Positions 21,043 through 31,532 of a DNA stretch of 64,000 nucleotides are shown in pieces; the first letter of the stretch is position 1; every line of letters begins with the position of its first letter. The notes beneath the pieces were generated by a model. The model made no database searches. It worked only from the letters and a program-made list of their open reading frames with translations, and was not told where the DNA came from. A program made the position numbers and the translations under genes. Source of the DNA: Mycobacterium botniense (GTDB lineage Bacteria > Actinomycetota > Actinomycetes > Mycobacteriales > Mycobacteriaceae). The DNA lies in contig NZ_BLKW01000004.1 of the NCBI RefSeq assembly GCF_010723305.1, positions 372,001 to 436,000 of the forward strand, given 5' to 3'.

Positions 21043-24000
21043 TCAGCGGAACGCTTCGTCGATGACCTCCTGCTGCTCGACAGCGTGCACCCGCGATGAG
21101 CCTGACGACGGCGCTGACATGGCACGGCGGGAAACACGTTTGAGCCCAGTGAGTTTATCCGGCAGCAGTTCGGGCAGCTCCAATCCAAACCGCGGCCAGG
21201 CACCCTGGTTGGCGGGCTCTTCCTGGACCCAGAAGTACTCTTTGACGTTCGGGTAGCGGTCCAGTGTCTCACCGAGTCGGCGCTTGGGCAGCGGCGCCAG
21301 TTGTTCGATGCGTACGATCGCGACGTCGTCGCGCTTGTCCTTTGCTTTGCGGGCCGCCAGCTCGTAATACAGCTTGCCGGAAGTCAATAGGATGCGGCGA
21401 ACTTTGGTCCGGTCCCCGATCCCGTCTTCATAGGCGGGTTCCTCCAGCACCGAACGGAACTTGACCTCCGTGAAGTCTCTGATCTCACTTACCGCAGCCT
21501 TGTTGCGCAACATCGATTTCGGCGTGAACACGATCAGCGGGCGCTGGATACCGTCGAGCGCGTGCCGGCGCAACAGGTGGAAGTAGTTCGACGGTGTCGA
21601 GGGCATCGCGATCGTCATCGACCCCTCGGCCCACAGTTGTAAAAACCGCTCGACTCGCGCCGACGTGTGATCGGGACCTTGACCTTCGTGGCCGTGCGGC
21701 AGGAGAAGCACCAGGTTGGATAGTTGCCCCCATTTGGCCTCACCGGAGCTGATGAACTCGTCGATGATCGGCTGGGCGCCGTTGGCGAAATCGCCGAACT
21801 GGGCCTCCCACATGACAAATGCGTCCGGATTGCCGACCGTGTAGCCGTATTCGAAGCCGACAGCCGCGAATTCGGACAGCGGCGAGTCGTAGACCAGAAA
21901 CTTACCGCCGGTCGGAGTGCCGTCACTGTTGGTGGCCAGCAGCTGCAGCGGGGTGAACTCCGCACCGGTGTGGCGGTCGATAAGCACCGAATGCCGTTGG
22001 GAGAAGGTGCCGCGGCGGGTGTCTTGCCCAGACAGCCGCACCAGTTTACCCTCGGCCACCAGCGAGCCCAGCGCCAGCAGCTCCGCGAAGGCCCAGTCGA
22101 TTTTGCCTTCGTAGGCCATCTCCCGGCGCTTTTCCAATACGGGCTTGACCCGCGGGTGCACGGTGAAGCCTTCCGGCAGGGCCAGGTGCGCGTCTCCGAT
22201 GCGGGCCATCAGCGACTTGTCGATACCGGTGAACAGCCCTGCGGGGATCATCTGGTCGGACTCCACCGATTCGCTCGGCTGCGCTGCGCGTTTCTCCAGT
22301 TCGCGGACCTCGTTGAAGACCCGCTCCAGCTGTCCCTGGTAGTCACGCAGCGCATCCTCGGCTTCCTTCATCGAGATGTCGCCGCGCCCGATCAGCGCTT
22401 CGGTGTAGCTCTTGCGCACCCCGCGCTTGGTCTCGATGGCGTCATACATGGCCGGATTGGTCATCGAGGGGTCGTCACCCTCGTTATGCCCGCGGCGGCG
22501 GTAGCACAGCATGTCGATGACGACGTCTTTTTTGAACTTCTGCCGGAAGTCCACCGCCAGGCGCGCCACCCACACGCAGGCCTCGGGGTCATCACCGTTG
22601 ACGTGGAAAATGGGCGCCCCGATCATTTTCGCGACATCGGTGCAGTATTCACTGGATTTGGAATGCTCGGGCGAGGTGGTAAAGCCGATCTGGTTGTTGA
22701 CGATGATGTGGATGGTGCCGCCGACGCGGTAGCCGGGCAGCAGCGCCAGGTTCAACGTCTCGGCGACCACACCCTGGCCGGCGAAGGCGGCATCACCGTG
22801 CAGCATCAGCGGCACCACCGAGTAGCCCTCCTCGGTGTCGCCCTTATCCAGGAGGTCCTGTTTGGCCCGGACCAGTCCCTCCAGCACCGGGTCGACAGCC
22901 TCCAGATGCGACGGGTTAGCGGTCAGTGACACCTGAATATCGTTGTCGCCGAACATCTGGATGTAGACGCCGCTGGCGCCCAGGTGGTACTTGACGTCAC
23001 CGGACCCGTGCGCTTGCGAGGGGTTCAAGTTGCCCTCGAACTCGGTGAAGATCTGCGAGTACGGCTTGCCGACGATATTGGCCAGCACGTTGAGCCGGCC
23101 GCGGTGCGGCATGCCGATGACGACCTCGTCGAGGCCGTGCTCGGCGCATTGATCGATGACAGCGTCCATCATCGGGATGACGCTCTCGGCCCCTTCTAGC
23201 GAGAATCGTTTCTGACCGACGTATTTGGTCTGCAGGAACGTCTCGAAAGCTTCCGCGGCGTTCAGCTTCGAGAGGATGTATTTCTGTTGGGCGACCGTCG
23301 GTTTGGTGTGCTTGGTTTCGATCCGCTCCTGCAGCCATTTCTGCTGCTCGGGCTCGAGGATGTGGGTGTATTCCACGCCGACGTGGCGGCAGTAAGCGTC
23401 GCGCAACACCGACAGCACGTCGCGCAGCTTTTTGTACTTTGCACCCGCGAAACCGTCGACTTTGAACTCGCGATCCAGATCCCACAGTGTCAGGCCGTGC
23501 GTCAGCACGTCGAGGTCAGGGTGGCTGCGGAATCGGGTGTTGTCCAGCCGCAGCGGATCGATATCGGCCATCAGATGCCCGCGGTTGCGGTAGGCCGCGA
23601 TCAACTCGATCACCCGGGGGTTTTTGTCGGCGATCGAGTCGGGGTTGTCGGGTCGCCAGCGGACCGGCTCATAGGGGATGCCCAGCTCACGGAAGATCTC
23701 ATCCCAGAACCTGTCGGAGAGCATCAGTTCGTGGATGGTGCGCAGGAAATCGCCGGATTCCGCGCCCTGGATGATGCGGTGGTCATAGGTCGAGGTCAGT
23801 GTGATGAGCTTGCCGATGCCCAGTTCGGCGATCCGCTGTTCGCTGGCGCCCTGGAACTCGGCGGGGTATTCCATCGCGCCTACTCCGATGATGGCGCCCT
23901 GGCCGGCCATCAGCCGGGGCACCGAGTGAACGGTGCCGATCGTGCCCGGGTTGGTCAGCGAAATCGTCACGCCAGCGAAGTCTTCAGCGGTGAGCTTCCC

Positions 24001-24744
24001 GTCGCGTGCCCGGCGCACGATGTCCTCGTAGGCGGTGACGAATTGCGCGAAGCGCATTGTTTCACACTGCTTGATCCCGGCCACCACCAGTGAGCGCCTG
24101 CCGTCTTTGCCCTGCAGGTCGATCGCCAGCCCGAGGTTGGTGTGCGCGGGTGTGACGGCGACGGGTTTGCCGTCGATCTCGCTGTAATGGCGGTTCATGT
24201 TCGGGAACTTCTTGACCGCCTGCACCATGGCGTAGCCGATCAGGTGGGTGAACGAGATCTTGCCGCCGCGGGTGCGGTTGAGGTGGTTGTTGATGACGAT
24301 CCTGTTGTCGATCATCAGCTTGGCCGGGATGGCCCGCACACTGGTGGCGGTCGGCACTTCCAGTGACGCCGACATGTTCCGGACGACGGTCGCGGCGGCG
24401 CCGCGCAGCACTTGCACCTCGTCGTTTTCGGCCGGTGGTGGGGCAGCGGGTTTGGCCGGCGCTATCGGCGCAGCAGACCCCGCTGTGGTGCCGGCAGTGG
24501 TGCTCGCGTGCGGCTCCGGCGGCGCGGCCGCCGGGGCCGGCTGGACTGTGGGCGGTGTGGCCGCAGGGGAGTTCGACGGTTCTCCGTCAGCCGTGGCGCG
24601 GGCACCGGCCGTCGGTTCGGGGCTGTAGTCGACCAGGAACTCATGCCAGCTCGGATCGACCGAGGAGGGGTCTTCGCGGAACTTGCGGTACATCTCCTCG
24701 ACCAGCCACTCGTTCTGCCCGAATGGTGAACTTGTACTGCCCAC
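21043..24744 (-). CDS. kgd: Multifunctional 2-oxoglutarate metabolism enzyme Kgd
   Basis: Very large enzyme (1233 residues here, 1231 in Rv1248c) that decarboxylates alpha-ketoglutarate with thiamine diphosphate. It also works as the E1/E2 part of 2-oxoglutarate dehydrogenase and as a carboligase. Order: a short conserved N-terminal helix ([18 protein letters not shown]), a Pro/Ala linker, an E2-like acyltransferase domain ([19 protein letters not shown]), then the E1 domain with thiamine-binding [11 protein letters not shown] and [20 protein letters not shown], and a C-terminal transketolase-like domain. Known regulator: GarA. The open frame reaches TTG 24777; GTG 24744 (MGSTSSPFG) fits the family N terminus and is chosen. 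Confidence 0.95.
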   Translation of the reverse strand: MGSTSSPFGQNEWLVEEMYRKFREDPSSVDPSWHEFLVDYSPEPTAGARATADGEPSNSPAATPPTVQPAPAAAPPEPHASTTAGTTAGSAAPIAPAKPAAPPPAENDEVQVLRGAAATVVRNMSASLEVPTATSVRAIPAKLMIDNRIVINNHLNRTRGGKISFTHLIGYAMVQAVKKFPNMNRHYSEIDGKPVAVTPAHTNLGLAIDLQGKDGRRSLVVAGIKQCETMRFAQFVTAYEDIVRRARDGKLTAEDFAGVTISLTNPGTIGTVHSVPRLMAGQGAIIGVGAMEYPAEFQGASEQRIAELGIGKLITLTSTYDHRIIQGAESGDFLRTIHELMLSDRFWDEIFRELGIPYEPVRWRPDNPDSIADKNPRVIELIAAYRNRGHLMADIDPLRLDNTRFRSHPDLDVLTHGLTLWDLDREFKVDGFAGAKYKKLRDVLSVLRDAYCRHVGVEYTHILEPEQQKWLQERIETKHTKPTVAQQKYILSKLNAAEAFETFLQTKYVGQKRFSLEGAESVIPMMDAVIDQCAEHGLDEVVIGMPHRGRLNVLANIVGKPYSQIFTEFEGNLNPSQAHGSGDVKYHLGASGVYIQMFGDNDIQVSLTANPSHLEAVDPVLEGLVRAKQDLLDKGDTEEGYSVVPLMLHGDAAFAGQGVVAETLNLALLPGYRVGGTIHIIVNNQIGFTTSPEHSKSSEYCTDVAKMIGAPIFHVNGDDPEACVWVARLAVDFRQKFKKDVVIDMLCYRRRGHNEGDDPSMTNPAMYDAIETKRGVRKSYTEALIGRGDISMKEAEDALRDYQGQLERVFNEVRELEKRAAQPSESVESDQMIPAGLFTGIDKSLMARIGDAHLALPEGFTVHPRVKPVLEKRREMAYEGKIDWAFAELLALGSLVAEGKLVRLSGQDTRRGTFSQRHSVLIDRHTGAEFTPLQLLATNSDGTPTGGKFLVYDSPLSEFAAVGFEYGYTVGNPDAFVMWEAQFGDFANGAQPIIDEFISSGEAKWGQLSNLVLLLPHGHEGQGPDHTSARVERFLQLWAEGSMTIAMPSTPSNYFHLLRRHALDGIQRPLIVFTPKSMLRNKAAVSEIRDFTEVKFRSVLEEPAYEDGIGDRTKVRRILLTSGKLYYELAARKAKDKRDDVAIVRIEQLAPLPKRRLGETLDRYPNVKEYFWVQEEPANQGAWPRFGLELPELLPDKLTGLKRVSRRAMSAPSSGSSRVHAVEQQEVIDEAFR

Positions 24745-24940
24745 AGCAGCTAACGCCTCGATTCCTCTGCCCGGCAAGCGCGCGGCATGCCGCTTGCGAC
24801 CCGATACGCCGTGGTCGGCGCCCTTCCTGGCGGTTCCGCCAATTCCCGCCCCAGTAAAGGCTAACGCGTCGTGAGCAATCCGACAGGCGCACCGCCTCAG
24901 GCCAGCCGCATCGGGTGAGCCGCGACGATACGGTTCGGTT

Positions 24941-25192
24941 TCAGACCGCGTGGTGGCTCAGTGGGGTCCGTGGCGTGGCCGGTGCCACGCGCACTGGCGC
25001 CGGCCGGCACGCCGGGGGACTGCCGAACGCGGTGCGGGCCTTGCCGACGATCCTCTTGCCCGCTATCCGGTTGCCGGCGCCGCCGACGGCGGCGCCGAGA
25101 CCGGCCGGCAGCAACGTGCCCAACACCAGGGCGCCGCGCCGGGGCCCGGCGCGGTCCGGCTTCATCGGTGCCGGCGGGCGGCCCTGTGTCAC
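24941..25192 (-). CDS. Small predicted membrane protein, unrecognised
   Basis: 83-codon frame upstream of kgd on the same strand. GTG 25192 has GGAG about 9 nt upstream. Residues about 19-45 are a hydrophobic, Gly/Ala-rich segment ([20 protein letters not shown]) that could span the membrane; the tail is Pro/Arg-rich. H37Rv has a longer membrane protein (Rv1249c, 262 residues) at this place. Whether this is a shortened relative, a separate small gene or a decayed remnant cannot be told; the tail after GKARTAF looks non-coding. Confidence 0.4.
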   Translation of the reverse strand: MTQGRPPAPMKPDRAGPRRGALVLGTLLPAGLGAAVGGAGNRIAGKRIVGKARTAFGSPPACRPAPVRVAPATPRTPLSHHAV

Positions 25193-25299
25193 AGCGTGCT
25201 ACTCCACAAGGAATAATCCGCGGCGGACCCCGGGGGCGACAAGTATGCCGTTAAGGCGCCGAGACCGAGCCGGCCGAGTGAAAGGGATCCTCATCGTCG

Positions 25300-25902
25300 A
25301 TGGCCCATCAACTGACGTCGCTGGGTATCTCGGTGCTCGCACTGTTGCGGGAGCGGCCCATGCACGGCTACGAGATGTTGCAGACACTCAGCGACCGGCA
25401 GGCTGACCGTATCGTCAGGGTGCGCCCGGGGTCGTTGTATCACACTGTCGAGCGGCTGACCGGGCAGAGGCTGATCCGGCGCGCGGCGAGGGGTCGAGAC
25501 GGCAACCGGCCCGAACGCGTCGTCTACGAGATCACCGACGCCGGTGTCGAGGCGCTCGCCGAGCGAGTGCGCGAACTGGTCGCCACACCCGTCAACGAAT
25601 ACCCGCAGTTCACCGTGGCGCTGGCCGAAATCGACAACCTCGACCCCGACTCGGCAGTGCATGCCCTGGACAGTCGTGTCGTGGCACTGGAAGCCGGCGT
25701 CGCCGAGATGACAGCGCAGCGGAACGCCGGTATCGCGCCCGGCCTCAGCCCGATCGTCTTGGAGTACTTGCTGGCAATAACTCAGGCGGAAGTCACGTGG
25801 TTGCGACAGTGTGCGACATCGCTGCGGTCAGGTCGCTGGAGCTGGCCGGCTACGGCCCGGCCCGAGACCGTCACGGATAGCGGAAGCGAGGTGCAGACAT
25901 GA
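25300..25902 (+). CDS. PadR-family transcriptional regulator
   Basis: 200 residues. The N-terminal winged helix is typical of Pad[20 protein letters not shown], then [20 protein letters not shown] and the wing [13 protein letters not shown]. The C-terminal half is helical and likely the dimerisation and ligand-sensing part. Such regulators commonly repress a neighbouring efflux pump and are released by phenolic or drug-like ligands. Here the stop overlaps the MFS transporter start by 4 nt, so the two are co-expressed and the regulator very likely controls the pump. H37Rv has the transporter (Rv1250) but, as I recall, no PadR gene directly before it. Confidence 0.85.
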   Translation: MAHQLTSLGISVLALLRERPMHGYEMLQTLSDRQADRIVRVRPGSLYHTVERLTGQRLIRRAARGRDGNRPERVVYEITDAGVEALAERVRELVATPVNEYPQFTVALAEIDNLDPDSAVHALDSRVVALEAGVAEMTAQRNAGIAPGLSPIVLEYLLAITQAEVTWLRQCATSLRSGRWSWPATARPETVTDSGSEVQT

Positions 25903-27962
25903 CGACGGCGATCATCCAGCCGCGCCGGGGTTCGCGACGGGTCGCTGCCGCCAGACCCGGGCTGCGCAGGCACGCCGCCAATGATGGCAACTCGTGGGCG
26001 GCGCTGTCGGCGATGATGGTCGGGTTTTTCATGATCGTGCTGGACGGCACCATCGTCGCCGTGGCCAACCCCAGCATCATGGCCGCGTTGCATACCGGAT
26101 ACGACACAGTGATCTGGGTGACCAGTGCCTACCTGCTGGCCAATGCGGTGCCGTTACTGGTCGCGGGCCGGCTCGGAGACCGGTTTGGCCCGAAGAACCT
26201 CTACCTGATCGGTTTGGCCGGGTTTACCGGTGCGTCGCTGTGGTGCGGCCTGTCGGGCAGTATCGGCGTGTTGATCGCCGCCCGGGTGGTGCAGGGCATC
26301 GGTGCCGGGTTGCTGACGCCGCAGACACTCTCGACAATCACACAGACCTTCCGGCCAGAGCGCCGCGGTGTGGCGCTGAGCGTGTGGGGAGCCACCGCCG
26401 GGGTAGCTTCCCTGGCGGGGCCACTGGCCGGTGGGGTGCTGGTCGACACGCTGGGCTGGAAGTGGATTTTCTTCGTCAATGTGCCCATCGGGGTGGCGGG
26501 TGTGGTGCTGGCACTGTGGTTGATCCCGCGGTTGCCCACCCATACGCACCGGTTCGACGTGCCCGGGGTGGGGTTATCCGGGGCTGGTGTTTTCCTCATC
26601 GTGTTTGCGCTGCAGCAGGGCCAGTCTGCGGGATGGGCGCCGTGGATCTGGGCGGTGCTCGTCGGGGGTGCGGGCTTTATCGCGGTGTTCGTCTACTGGC
26701 AGTCGGTGAACACCGGCGAACCGCTGATCCCGCTGGATGTATTCCGCGACCGCAACTTCAGCCTGGCCAACCTCGCGGTGGCGATTATCGGGTTCGCGGT
26801 GACCGCGATGGTGCTGCCGGTGATGTTCTACGCGCAAGGGGTCTGCGGGCTCTCGCCGACTCGTTCGGCGCTACTGATCGCCCCGATGGCGCTCGCCAGC
26901 GGTTTGCTCGCTCCAGCTGTCGGCAAGATCATCGACCGGTCGCATCCGCGGCCTGTTGTCGGTTTTGGTTTTTCGCTGCTGGCTATCGCATTGACGTGGC
27001 TTTCCATCGAGATGGGTCCTGCCGCCCCGATCTGGCGGCTGGTGCTGCCGTTTACCGCGATGGGCGTGGGCATGGCCTTCATCTGGTCGCCGTTGACCGC
27101 CACTGCGACGCGGAACCTGCCGTCCCATCTGGCCGGCACCGGATCGGGGGTGTACAACACCACCCGGCAGCTGGGCGCCGTGCTGGGCAGCGCGAGCATG
27201 GCCGCGTTCATGGTCGCGCGGATCGGCGCCGAAATGCCGGCGACACCTTCCGGTGCGCGACCGCAGCCTGCTGGCGGCACCAGCCTTCAGCTGCCTGAGA
27301 TCCTGCGTGCACCGTTCGCGGCGGCGATGGCACAGTCGACGCTTCTGCCTGCGTTTGTCGCTTTGTTCGGCGTGGTCACCGCGCTCTTCATGGTCGGTGA
27401 CCCGCCATCGCCGGACGGCCGCCAAAGCCTGGGCTCGCCAGGAGGAACCGCTCGGTCCGCCGTAACCCCCGCTAACGACGTGTGCGGGTTCGACGCGTTT
27501 TGTGATGACGACGACTACGTCGAGTACACGCTTGTGCATGAACCTGGCCCGCCGCACGCGGACGCCGAATCGTCCTGTGGCGAGGACGACACTGAGCCGC
27601 TGCGCGCCCGGCTGAACCATTCGGTGACGCGGCGGCACGCCGATTCCGTCCAAGCACGGCACCGCCTGCCCGATCATCAGACTGATGGCATAAGCAGACT
27701 CAACCGCAACGGATTCCACGTCGACGACGAGCAGCGTTTCCGTTCGATTACGAACTTCTCAGCACCGCCGGCGATCGGTGATCACCCGCGTTCTGCGGCA
27801 GCGCATTCCAGCACAGCGCAAGACCGTGACGAATCCCTCTGGAACAGCGGCGCGTGGCACCAACCGTTCACCACAGAGGCGCCGCCGCGTAACAAACATC
27901 ACCGGCCCGGTCCTGACGGCCCAGCCGCCCGCGGTCGGCACTCGTTTCCTGATGGTCGCTGA
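25899..27962 (+). CDS. DHA2-type MFS drug exporter, Rv1250-like, with long C-terminal tail
   Basis: Proton-driven major facilitator of the EmrB/QacA (14-helix) type. Motif A-like [14 protein letters not shown] follows helix 2, and motif C appears as [20 protein letters not shown]. The membrane part ends near residue 505 ([14 protein letters not shown]). A hydrophilic tail of about 180 residues follows, with an acidic DDDDYVEYT stretch and then a charged, His/Arg-rich region; Rv1250 ends at 579 residues. The end of the tail reads as low-complexity, so a frameshift or loss of the native stop is possible. ATG 25899 overlaps padR. Likely role: drug or lipid export. Confidence 0.87.
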   Translation: MTTAIIQPRRGSRRVAAARPGLRRHAANDGNSWAALSAMMVGFFMIVLDGTIVAVANPSIMAALHTGYDTVIWVTSAYLLANAVPLLVAGRLGDRFGPKNLYLIGLAGFTGASLWCGLSGSIGVLIAARVVQGIGAGLLTPQTLSTITQTFRPERRGVALSVWGATAGVASLAGPLAGGVLVDTLGWKWIFFVNVPIGVAGVVLALWLIPRLPTHTHRFDVPGVGLSGAGVFLIVFALQQGQSAGWAPWIWAVLVGGAGFIAVFVYWQSVNTGEPLIPLDVFRDRNFSLANLAVAIIGFAVTAMVLPVMFYAQGVCGLSPTRSALLIAPMALASGLLAPAVGKIIDRSHPRPVVGFGFSLLAIALTWLSIEMGPAAPIWRLVLPFTAMGVGMAFIWSPLTATATRNLPSHLAGTGSGVYNTTRQLGAVLGSASMAAFMVARIGAEMPATPSGARPQPAGGTSLQLPEILRAPFAAAMAQSTLLPAFVALFGVVTALFMVGDPPSPDGRQSLGSPGGTARSAVTPANDVCGFDAFCDDDDYVEYTLVHEPGPPHADAESSCGEDDTEPLRARLNHSVTRRHADSVQARHRLPDHQTDGISRLNRNGFHVDDEQRFRSITNFSAPPAIGDHPRSAAAHSSTAQDRDESLWNSGAWHQPFTTEAPPRNKHHRPGPDGPAARGRHSFPDGR

Positions 27963-28081
27963 CCAAACCACGCCGTTCGACTGCCGGCCAGCCCCAGAGC
28001 GCCCTCACCGGTCTTGATCGATTACCATTGAGCAAGAACGACATTCCATTTGCGGACTTGTTGGTCGTCGGGATGATCCGC

Positions 28082-28669
28082 TCAGTTGGCAGTGTTACCG
28101 ATGAGCTCGACTCCAGCACCGTTCCACCGGAATTTCACCACGCTCTTCAACCCGTCGATACCGTTGGAGTACGTGAGCGCCACCGTGTCGCCGGTGCATT
28201 GAGAAGGGTCAATCCCGTTGAAGCCGTATGTGTCAGGCACTCCCTGGGGTATGTACTTGCCCAGATGGAACATTACCGCGCGAGTATTGGGGTTGGTGGC
28301 GTTAGTGTTGGCCTTGACGATCACCGCCGACAACTGGGCGCATTCGTTGTAGTTACCGGCCAACGGTTCCGGGTTCCACGGCTGGTGGCTGCGCGGATCG
28401 CGGGGCAGCTCGGAAACCGCCCGGGCGATCGCGGGTGCTGCCAAGTCGACCGCACAGGGGTCAACCGGCGGGGCGGTGGTGCCGGTCGGGGCAGCGGCGG
28501 CCGTGGTACTCGGTCTGCCCGGAGTGCTGATTGGTGCGGCCGCCGGCGGTTGCGGTGTCTTTGCGACGGTCGAGTCGCCGGGCCCGCAGCCGGCCAATCC
28601 CGCGGCCAGCAGTGCTGCCGCGGCCAGCATGCTCCGGACACGCCAGGGTAGCCAGCACACAACCCGCAC
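28082..28669 (-). CDS. lprE: Lipoprotein LprE
   Basis: Orthologue of Rv1252c (202 residues; 195 here). GTG 28669 gives a short signal peptide with lipobox ending at Cys28 (LAGC), the length expected from the M. tuberculosis protein. A Thr/Pro/Ala linker follows, then the conserved LppP/LprE domain (DPRSHQPWNPEPLAGNYNEC, FHLGKYIPQGVPDTYGFNG). The open frame reaches 28798 but adds a basic non-signal leader. GTG 28660 is also possible. Function is unknown; M. tuberculosis LprE has been linked to modulation of innate immunity. It is convergent with the MFS gene. Confidence 0.9.
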   Translation of the reverse strand: MRVVCWLPWRVRSMLAAAALLAAGLAGCGPGDSTVAKTPQPPAAAPISTPGRPSTTAAAAPTGTTAPPVDPCAVDLAAPAIARAVSELPRDPRSHQPWNPEPLAGNYNECAQLSAVIVKANTNATNPNTRAVMFHLGKYIPQGVPDTYGFNGIDPSQCTGDTVALTYSNGIDGLKSVVKFRWNGAGVELIGNTAN

Positions 28670-28986
28670 CGTACCGGTACCGGATGCGTTCGCGCGGCAG
28701 ACGTCGCCGGGTGGCTGTCGACGACCTTGTCGTCGCTGGGCCACTAGACTGCATGTCCGATGTGTTTTGCGGATAGCCTGAAGTCGGCGCCCCGGCAAGG
28801 TCTGCCGACCCGCGGATCCGTCGATCGGCCGTGCCCGGCGTCACCGTGGGCTGGGCGACGGTGCCGAAGCCGTGGCCTGAGCCGCGCGCACATGAGCGCC
28901 GGGATGGGTGCGCCCGAATCTGCGCGCCAGCCCGCAACGGCACCCCAGCGTGTCGACGTCAGCAATCGGCAAACGACTGGCCGGGG
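28670..28986. other. Divergent intergenic region lprE / acyltransferase
   Basis: 317 bp without a supported gene. In H37Rv the helicase gene deaD (Rv1253) lies here; I see no DEAD-box motif or other recognisable fragment in any frame. The region should contain both promoters. Confidence 0.5.
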
Positions 28987-30189
28987 ATGACCGCGCCCAA
29001 GGCCGTGGCCGCTCAGGGCGGACTGGAGCAGATCTCTCGAGTAGAGCGGGTCGCGTCGCTCACCGGTATCCGGGCCGTCGCAGCCCTGCTGGTGGTGGGC
29101 ACCCATTCGGCCTATACCACCGGCAAATACACCCACGGCTACTTCGGACTGGTCTGTTCGCGGATGGAGATCGGAGTTCCGATCTTCTTCGTGCTATCCG
29201 GCTTCTTGTTATTCCGCCCCTGGGTGAAAGCCCTCGCCACGGGCGGTGCGCCGCCGTCGCTAAGCCGCTACGCCTGGCACCGGGTGCGGCGCATCATGCC
29301 CGCCTACACGATCACCGTGCTGGCCGCCTATGTCGTCTACCAGTTCCGCACGGCCGGTCCGAACCCGGGTCACACCTGGAGCGGGTTGCTCCGCAACCTC
29401 ACTTTGACGCAGATCTACACCGACAACTACCTGGGCTCGTATCTGCATCAGGGTCTCACCCAGATGTGGAGTCTGGCAGTGGAAGTCGCTTTCTACCTGG
29501 TGCTGCCGCTGCTGGCTTACCTGGTGCTGGTCGTGGTGTGCCAACGTCGATGGCAGCCGGTCCTGGCGCTGACGGCGTTAGGCGTGTTGGCGTTGGTCAC
29601 CCCGGCCTGGCTGATCATGGTGCACACCACCGATTGGTTGCCCGACGGCGCCCGGCTGTGGCTGCCGACGTACCTGTCGTGGTTCGTCGGCGGCATGATG
29701 CTGGCCGTACTGCAAGCGATGGGAGTGCGCTGCTATGCGCTGGTGGCCATACCGTTGGCGGTGATCAGCTATTTCATCGCGTCGACCCCGATCGCGGGCG
29801 CCCCGACGACCTCGCCCACCGGTTTGACAGAAGCGCTGGTCAAAGCGGGCTTTTATGCGGTTATCGGCACACTGGCCGTGGCACCGTTGGCTCTGGGGGA
29901 CCATGGCTGGTACGCCCGGCTGCTGGCGGCCAGGCCCATGGTGTGGCTGGGCGAGATTTCCTACGAAATCTTCCTGATTCATCTGGTGACCATGGAGTTC
30001 GCCATGGTCGACCTCGTCCGTTACCGCATCTACACCGGGTCGATGCTGAACCTCTTCGCCGTGACGCTGATCATCACGATTCCGCTGGCCTGGCTGTTGC
30101 ACCGGTTCACTCGAATCAGAACCGAACAGGGACAAGTCAGCAGCGATGGGCATGGGCGCGCGGTCCCCGGCGCGCCAGTGCGCCGGTGA
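28987..30189 (+). CDS. Membrane acyltransferase (acyltransferase_3 family), Rv1254-like
   Basis: Orthologue of Rv1254 (383 residues; 400 here). A multi-helix O-acyltransferase of the OafA/acyltransferase_3 type: ASLTGIRAVAALLVVGTHSA with the conserved His, then FFVLSGFLLFRPW and RYAWHRVRRIMPAY. These enzymes move acyl groups onto sugars or glycolipids at the membrane; the acceptor is unknown. ATG 28987 follows a G-rich site; the frame is open to 28831 without family-like sequence. Its stop overlaps the iron-box palindrome of the next gene. Confidence 0.86.
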   Translation: MTAPKAVAAQGGLEQISRVERVASLTGIRAVAALLVVGTHSAYTTGKYTHGYFGLVCSRMEIGVPIFFVLSGFLLFRPWVKALATGGAPPSLSRYAWHRVRRIMPAYTITVLAAYVVYQFRTAGPNPGHTWSGLLRNLTLTQIYTDNYLGSYLHQGLTQMWSLAVEVAFYLVLPLLAYLVLVVVCQRRWQPVLALTALGVLALVTPAWLIMVHTTDWLPDGARLWLPTYLSWFVGGMMLAVLQAMGVRCYALVAIPLAVISYFIASTPIAGAPTTSPTGLTEALVKAGFYAVIGTLAVAPLALGDHGWYARLLAARPMVWLGEISYEIFLIHLVTMEFAMVDLVRYRIYTGSMLNLFAVTLIITIPLAWLLHRFTRIRTEQGQVSSDGHGRAVPGAPVRR

Positions 30190-30207
30190 GAGGTTACCCT
30201 TGCCTAA
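30189..30207 (-). promoter_or_regulatory. Probable IdeR (iron) box
   Basis: On the minus strand the 19 bp read TTAGGCAAGGGTAACCTCT. Against the consensus TTAGGTTAGGCTAACCTAA 14 of 19 positions agree, including both TTAGG and TAACCT cores. It starts 28 bp before the siderophore-interacting protein gene, the place for an IdeR-repressed operator. Confidence 0.65.
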
Positions 30208-30234
30208 GTTGACATCGGGAGGCGAGGGGCAGGG

Positions 30235-30951
30235 ATGGCTGAATCCAGGGCAGCGCGAGGTGTACAGGGCGCGGTACTGAAGCTGCTGCGCGGCGCCGAC
30301 TACCGGTTCACCGTGATCGGTCGACGTGAGATCAGCCCGCATTACCTGCGGTTGAGCTTCCGGGCCGGCGGGATGCTCGGTGAGCAGTCCCTGCACCCGA
30401 CCATGTGGATCCGGATGTGGTTTCCCAACGGCGATAAGCCCCATCAACGCGGCTATACCTTGGTCGATCCCGATCCGGCCGCCGATACCGTCGACATCGA
30501 GTTCGCACTGCACGGCGGCGTCGCCTCGCGGTGGGCGCAGGCAGCACAGCCGGGTGACACGATCGACGTGACCGTGATGGGCAGCAGGTTCGCTCTGCCC
30601 GAGCCGGCTCCCGCCGGCTATGTGATCGTCGGTGACACCGCCTCGCTGCCGGCGATCAACTCGTTACTCGGCGCGATCGGGGACACTTCCGCCCGGGTGT
30701 TTCTGGAAGCCGGCTACGACGACGACAAAGACCTGCCCGTGGCGCGCAGCGCGGGTGTCATTTGGGTCGACCGCAAGGACGGCGGAAAAGCCTTGGTTCA
30801 AAAGCTCAGGTCGATGGCGTTCGACGCCCGTGACCACTTCGGCTGGGTGGCCTGCGACAACCGCACCACACGGTCGGTGGTCAGGGTGCTGCGCGAGGAT
30901 TTCGGGATACCACGAAGTTCGATCACCGCGCGGGCCTATTGGATGGCCTGA
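30235..30951 (+). CDS. Siderophore-interacting FAD-binding protein (ViuB/SIP family)
   Basis: 238 residues. Flavin-binding N-terminal domain (ISPHYLRLSF, then the QRGYTLVDPDPAADTVDIEF stretch) and a C-terminal SIP domain (GWVACDNRTTRSVVRVLRED and a closing ARAYWM). The family reduces Fe(III)-siderophores in the cytoplasm to release iron. The upstream IdeR-like box supports iron-dependent repression. ATG 30235 follows GGAGGCGAGGGG. Its 3' end overlaps the convergent TetR gene by 16 bp. H37Rv has no such gene between Rv1254 and Rv1255c (its ViuB homologue is elsewhere). Confidence 0.87.
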   Translation: MAESRAARGVQGAVLKLLRGADYRFTVIGRREISPHYLRLSFRAGGMLGEQSLHPTMWIRMWFPNGDKPHQRGYTLVDPDPAADTVDIEFALHGGVASRWAQAAQPGDTIDVTVMGSRFALPEPAPAGYVIVGDTASLPAINSLLGAIGDTSARVFLEAGYDDDKDLPVARSAGVIWVDRKDGGKALVQKLRSMAFDARDHFGWVACDNRTTRSVVRVLREDFGIPRSSITARAYWMA

Positions 30952-31532
30952 CCGGTCCGCTGCTCGATCGGCACCATGACCGGGACGACGAATTCGTCGA
31001 GCATCGCCTGTTCGTCGGTGTCGTCGTGGCCGGGGAAGAGCAGCAGTGAGGTGATCACTCGTACCAGCCAGCGCGCCCGGCGTTGCACGGCAGCCGGATC
31101 GTCAGGGCCCAGCGAGCTGAGGAATGCGGCGACCAAGGCCTTGATCACCTCGGAACGCTCAGCCATCTCACCGCCGATGGGTGGGCGGGTGGCGGCGAAC
31201 CACGACGCCAGCGGGGGGCTTTCCCGGACCGTCCGCAGCGTGGTGGCGATCCCGGTGACCAGCCGTTGCCGCGGATCCTCGATGCCGCTGATCTTCTTTT
31301 TGATCACGTCGTGCAACCGATAGGCTTCGCGGTGTACGTAAGCGTTCCGTAATGCTTCCCGGCTTTCGAAATAGCGGTACAGTGTAGCGCGGGAACATCC
31401 GGCGGCCCTTGCAATTTCGTTCATACCGACAGACCCCGGGTCATGTACCGTGAACAGGGTTTCGGCTGCGTCGAGAATCCGGTTGGCAGCAGCTTCGGTG
31501 CGACGGGCCGCCAGCCAGTCGGAGCGGGCCAT
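30936..31532 (-). CDS. TetR-family regulator, Rv1255c-like
   Basis: Orthologue of Rv1255c (202 residues; 198 here). N-terminal TetR helix-turn-helix: ANRILDAAETLF and VGMNEIARAAGCSRATLYRY, then a helical ligand domain. ATG 31532 shares one base with the stop of cyp130 (TGATG), so it is translated after the P450 gene and likely controls that operon. A TGTC-N10-GACA repeat (32755-32772) lies over the cyp130 start and could be its operator; this is speculative. Confidence 0.88.
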   Translation of the reverse strand: MARSDWLAARRTEAAANRILDAAETLFTVHDPGSVGMNEIARAAGCSRATLYRYFESREALRNAYVHREAYRLHDVIKKKISGIEDPRQRLVTGIATTLRTVRESPPLASWFAATRPPIGGEMAERSEVIKALVAAFLSSLGPDDPAAVQRRARWLVRVITSLLLFPGHDDTDEQAMLDEFVVPVMVPIEQRTGQAIQ

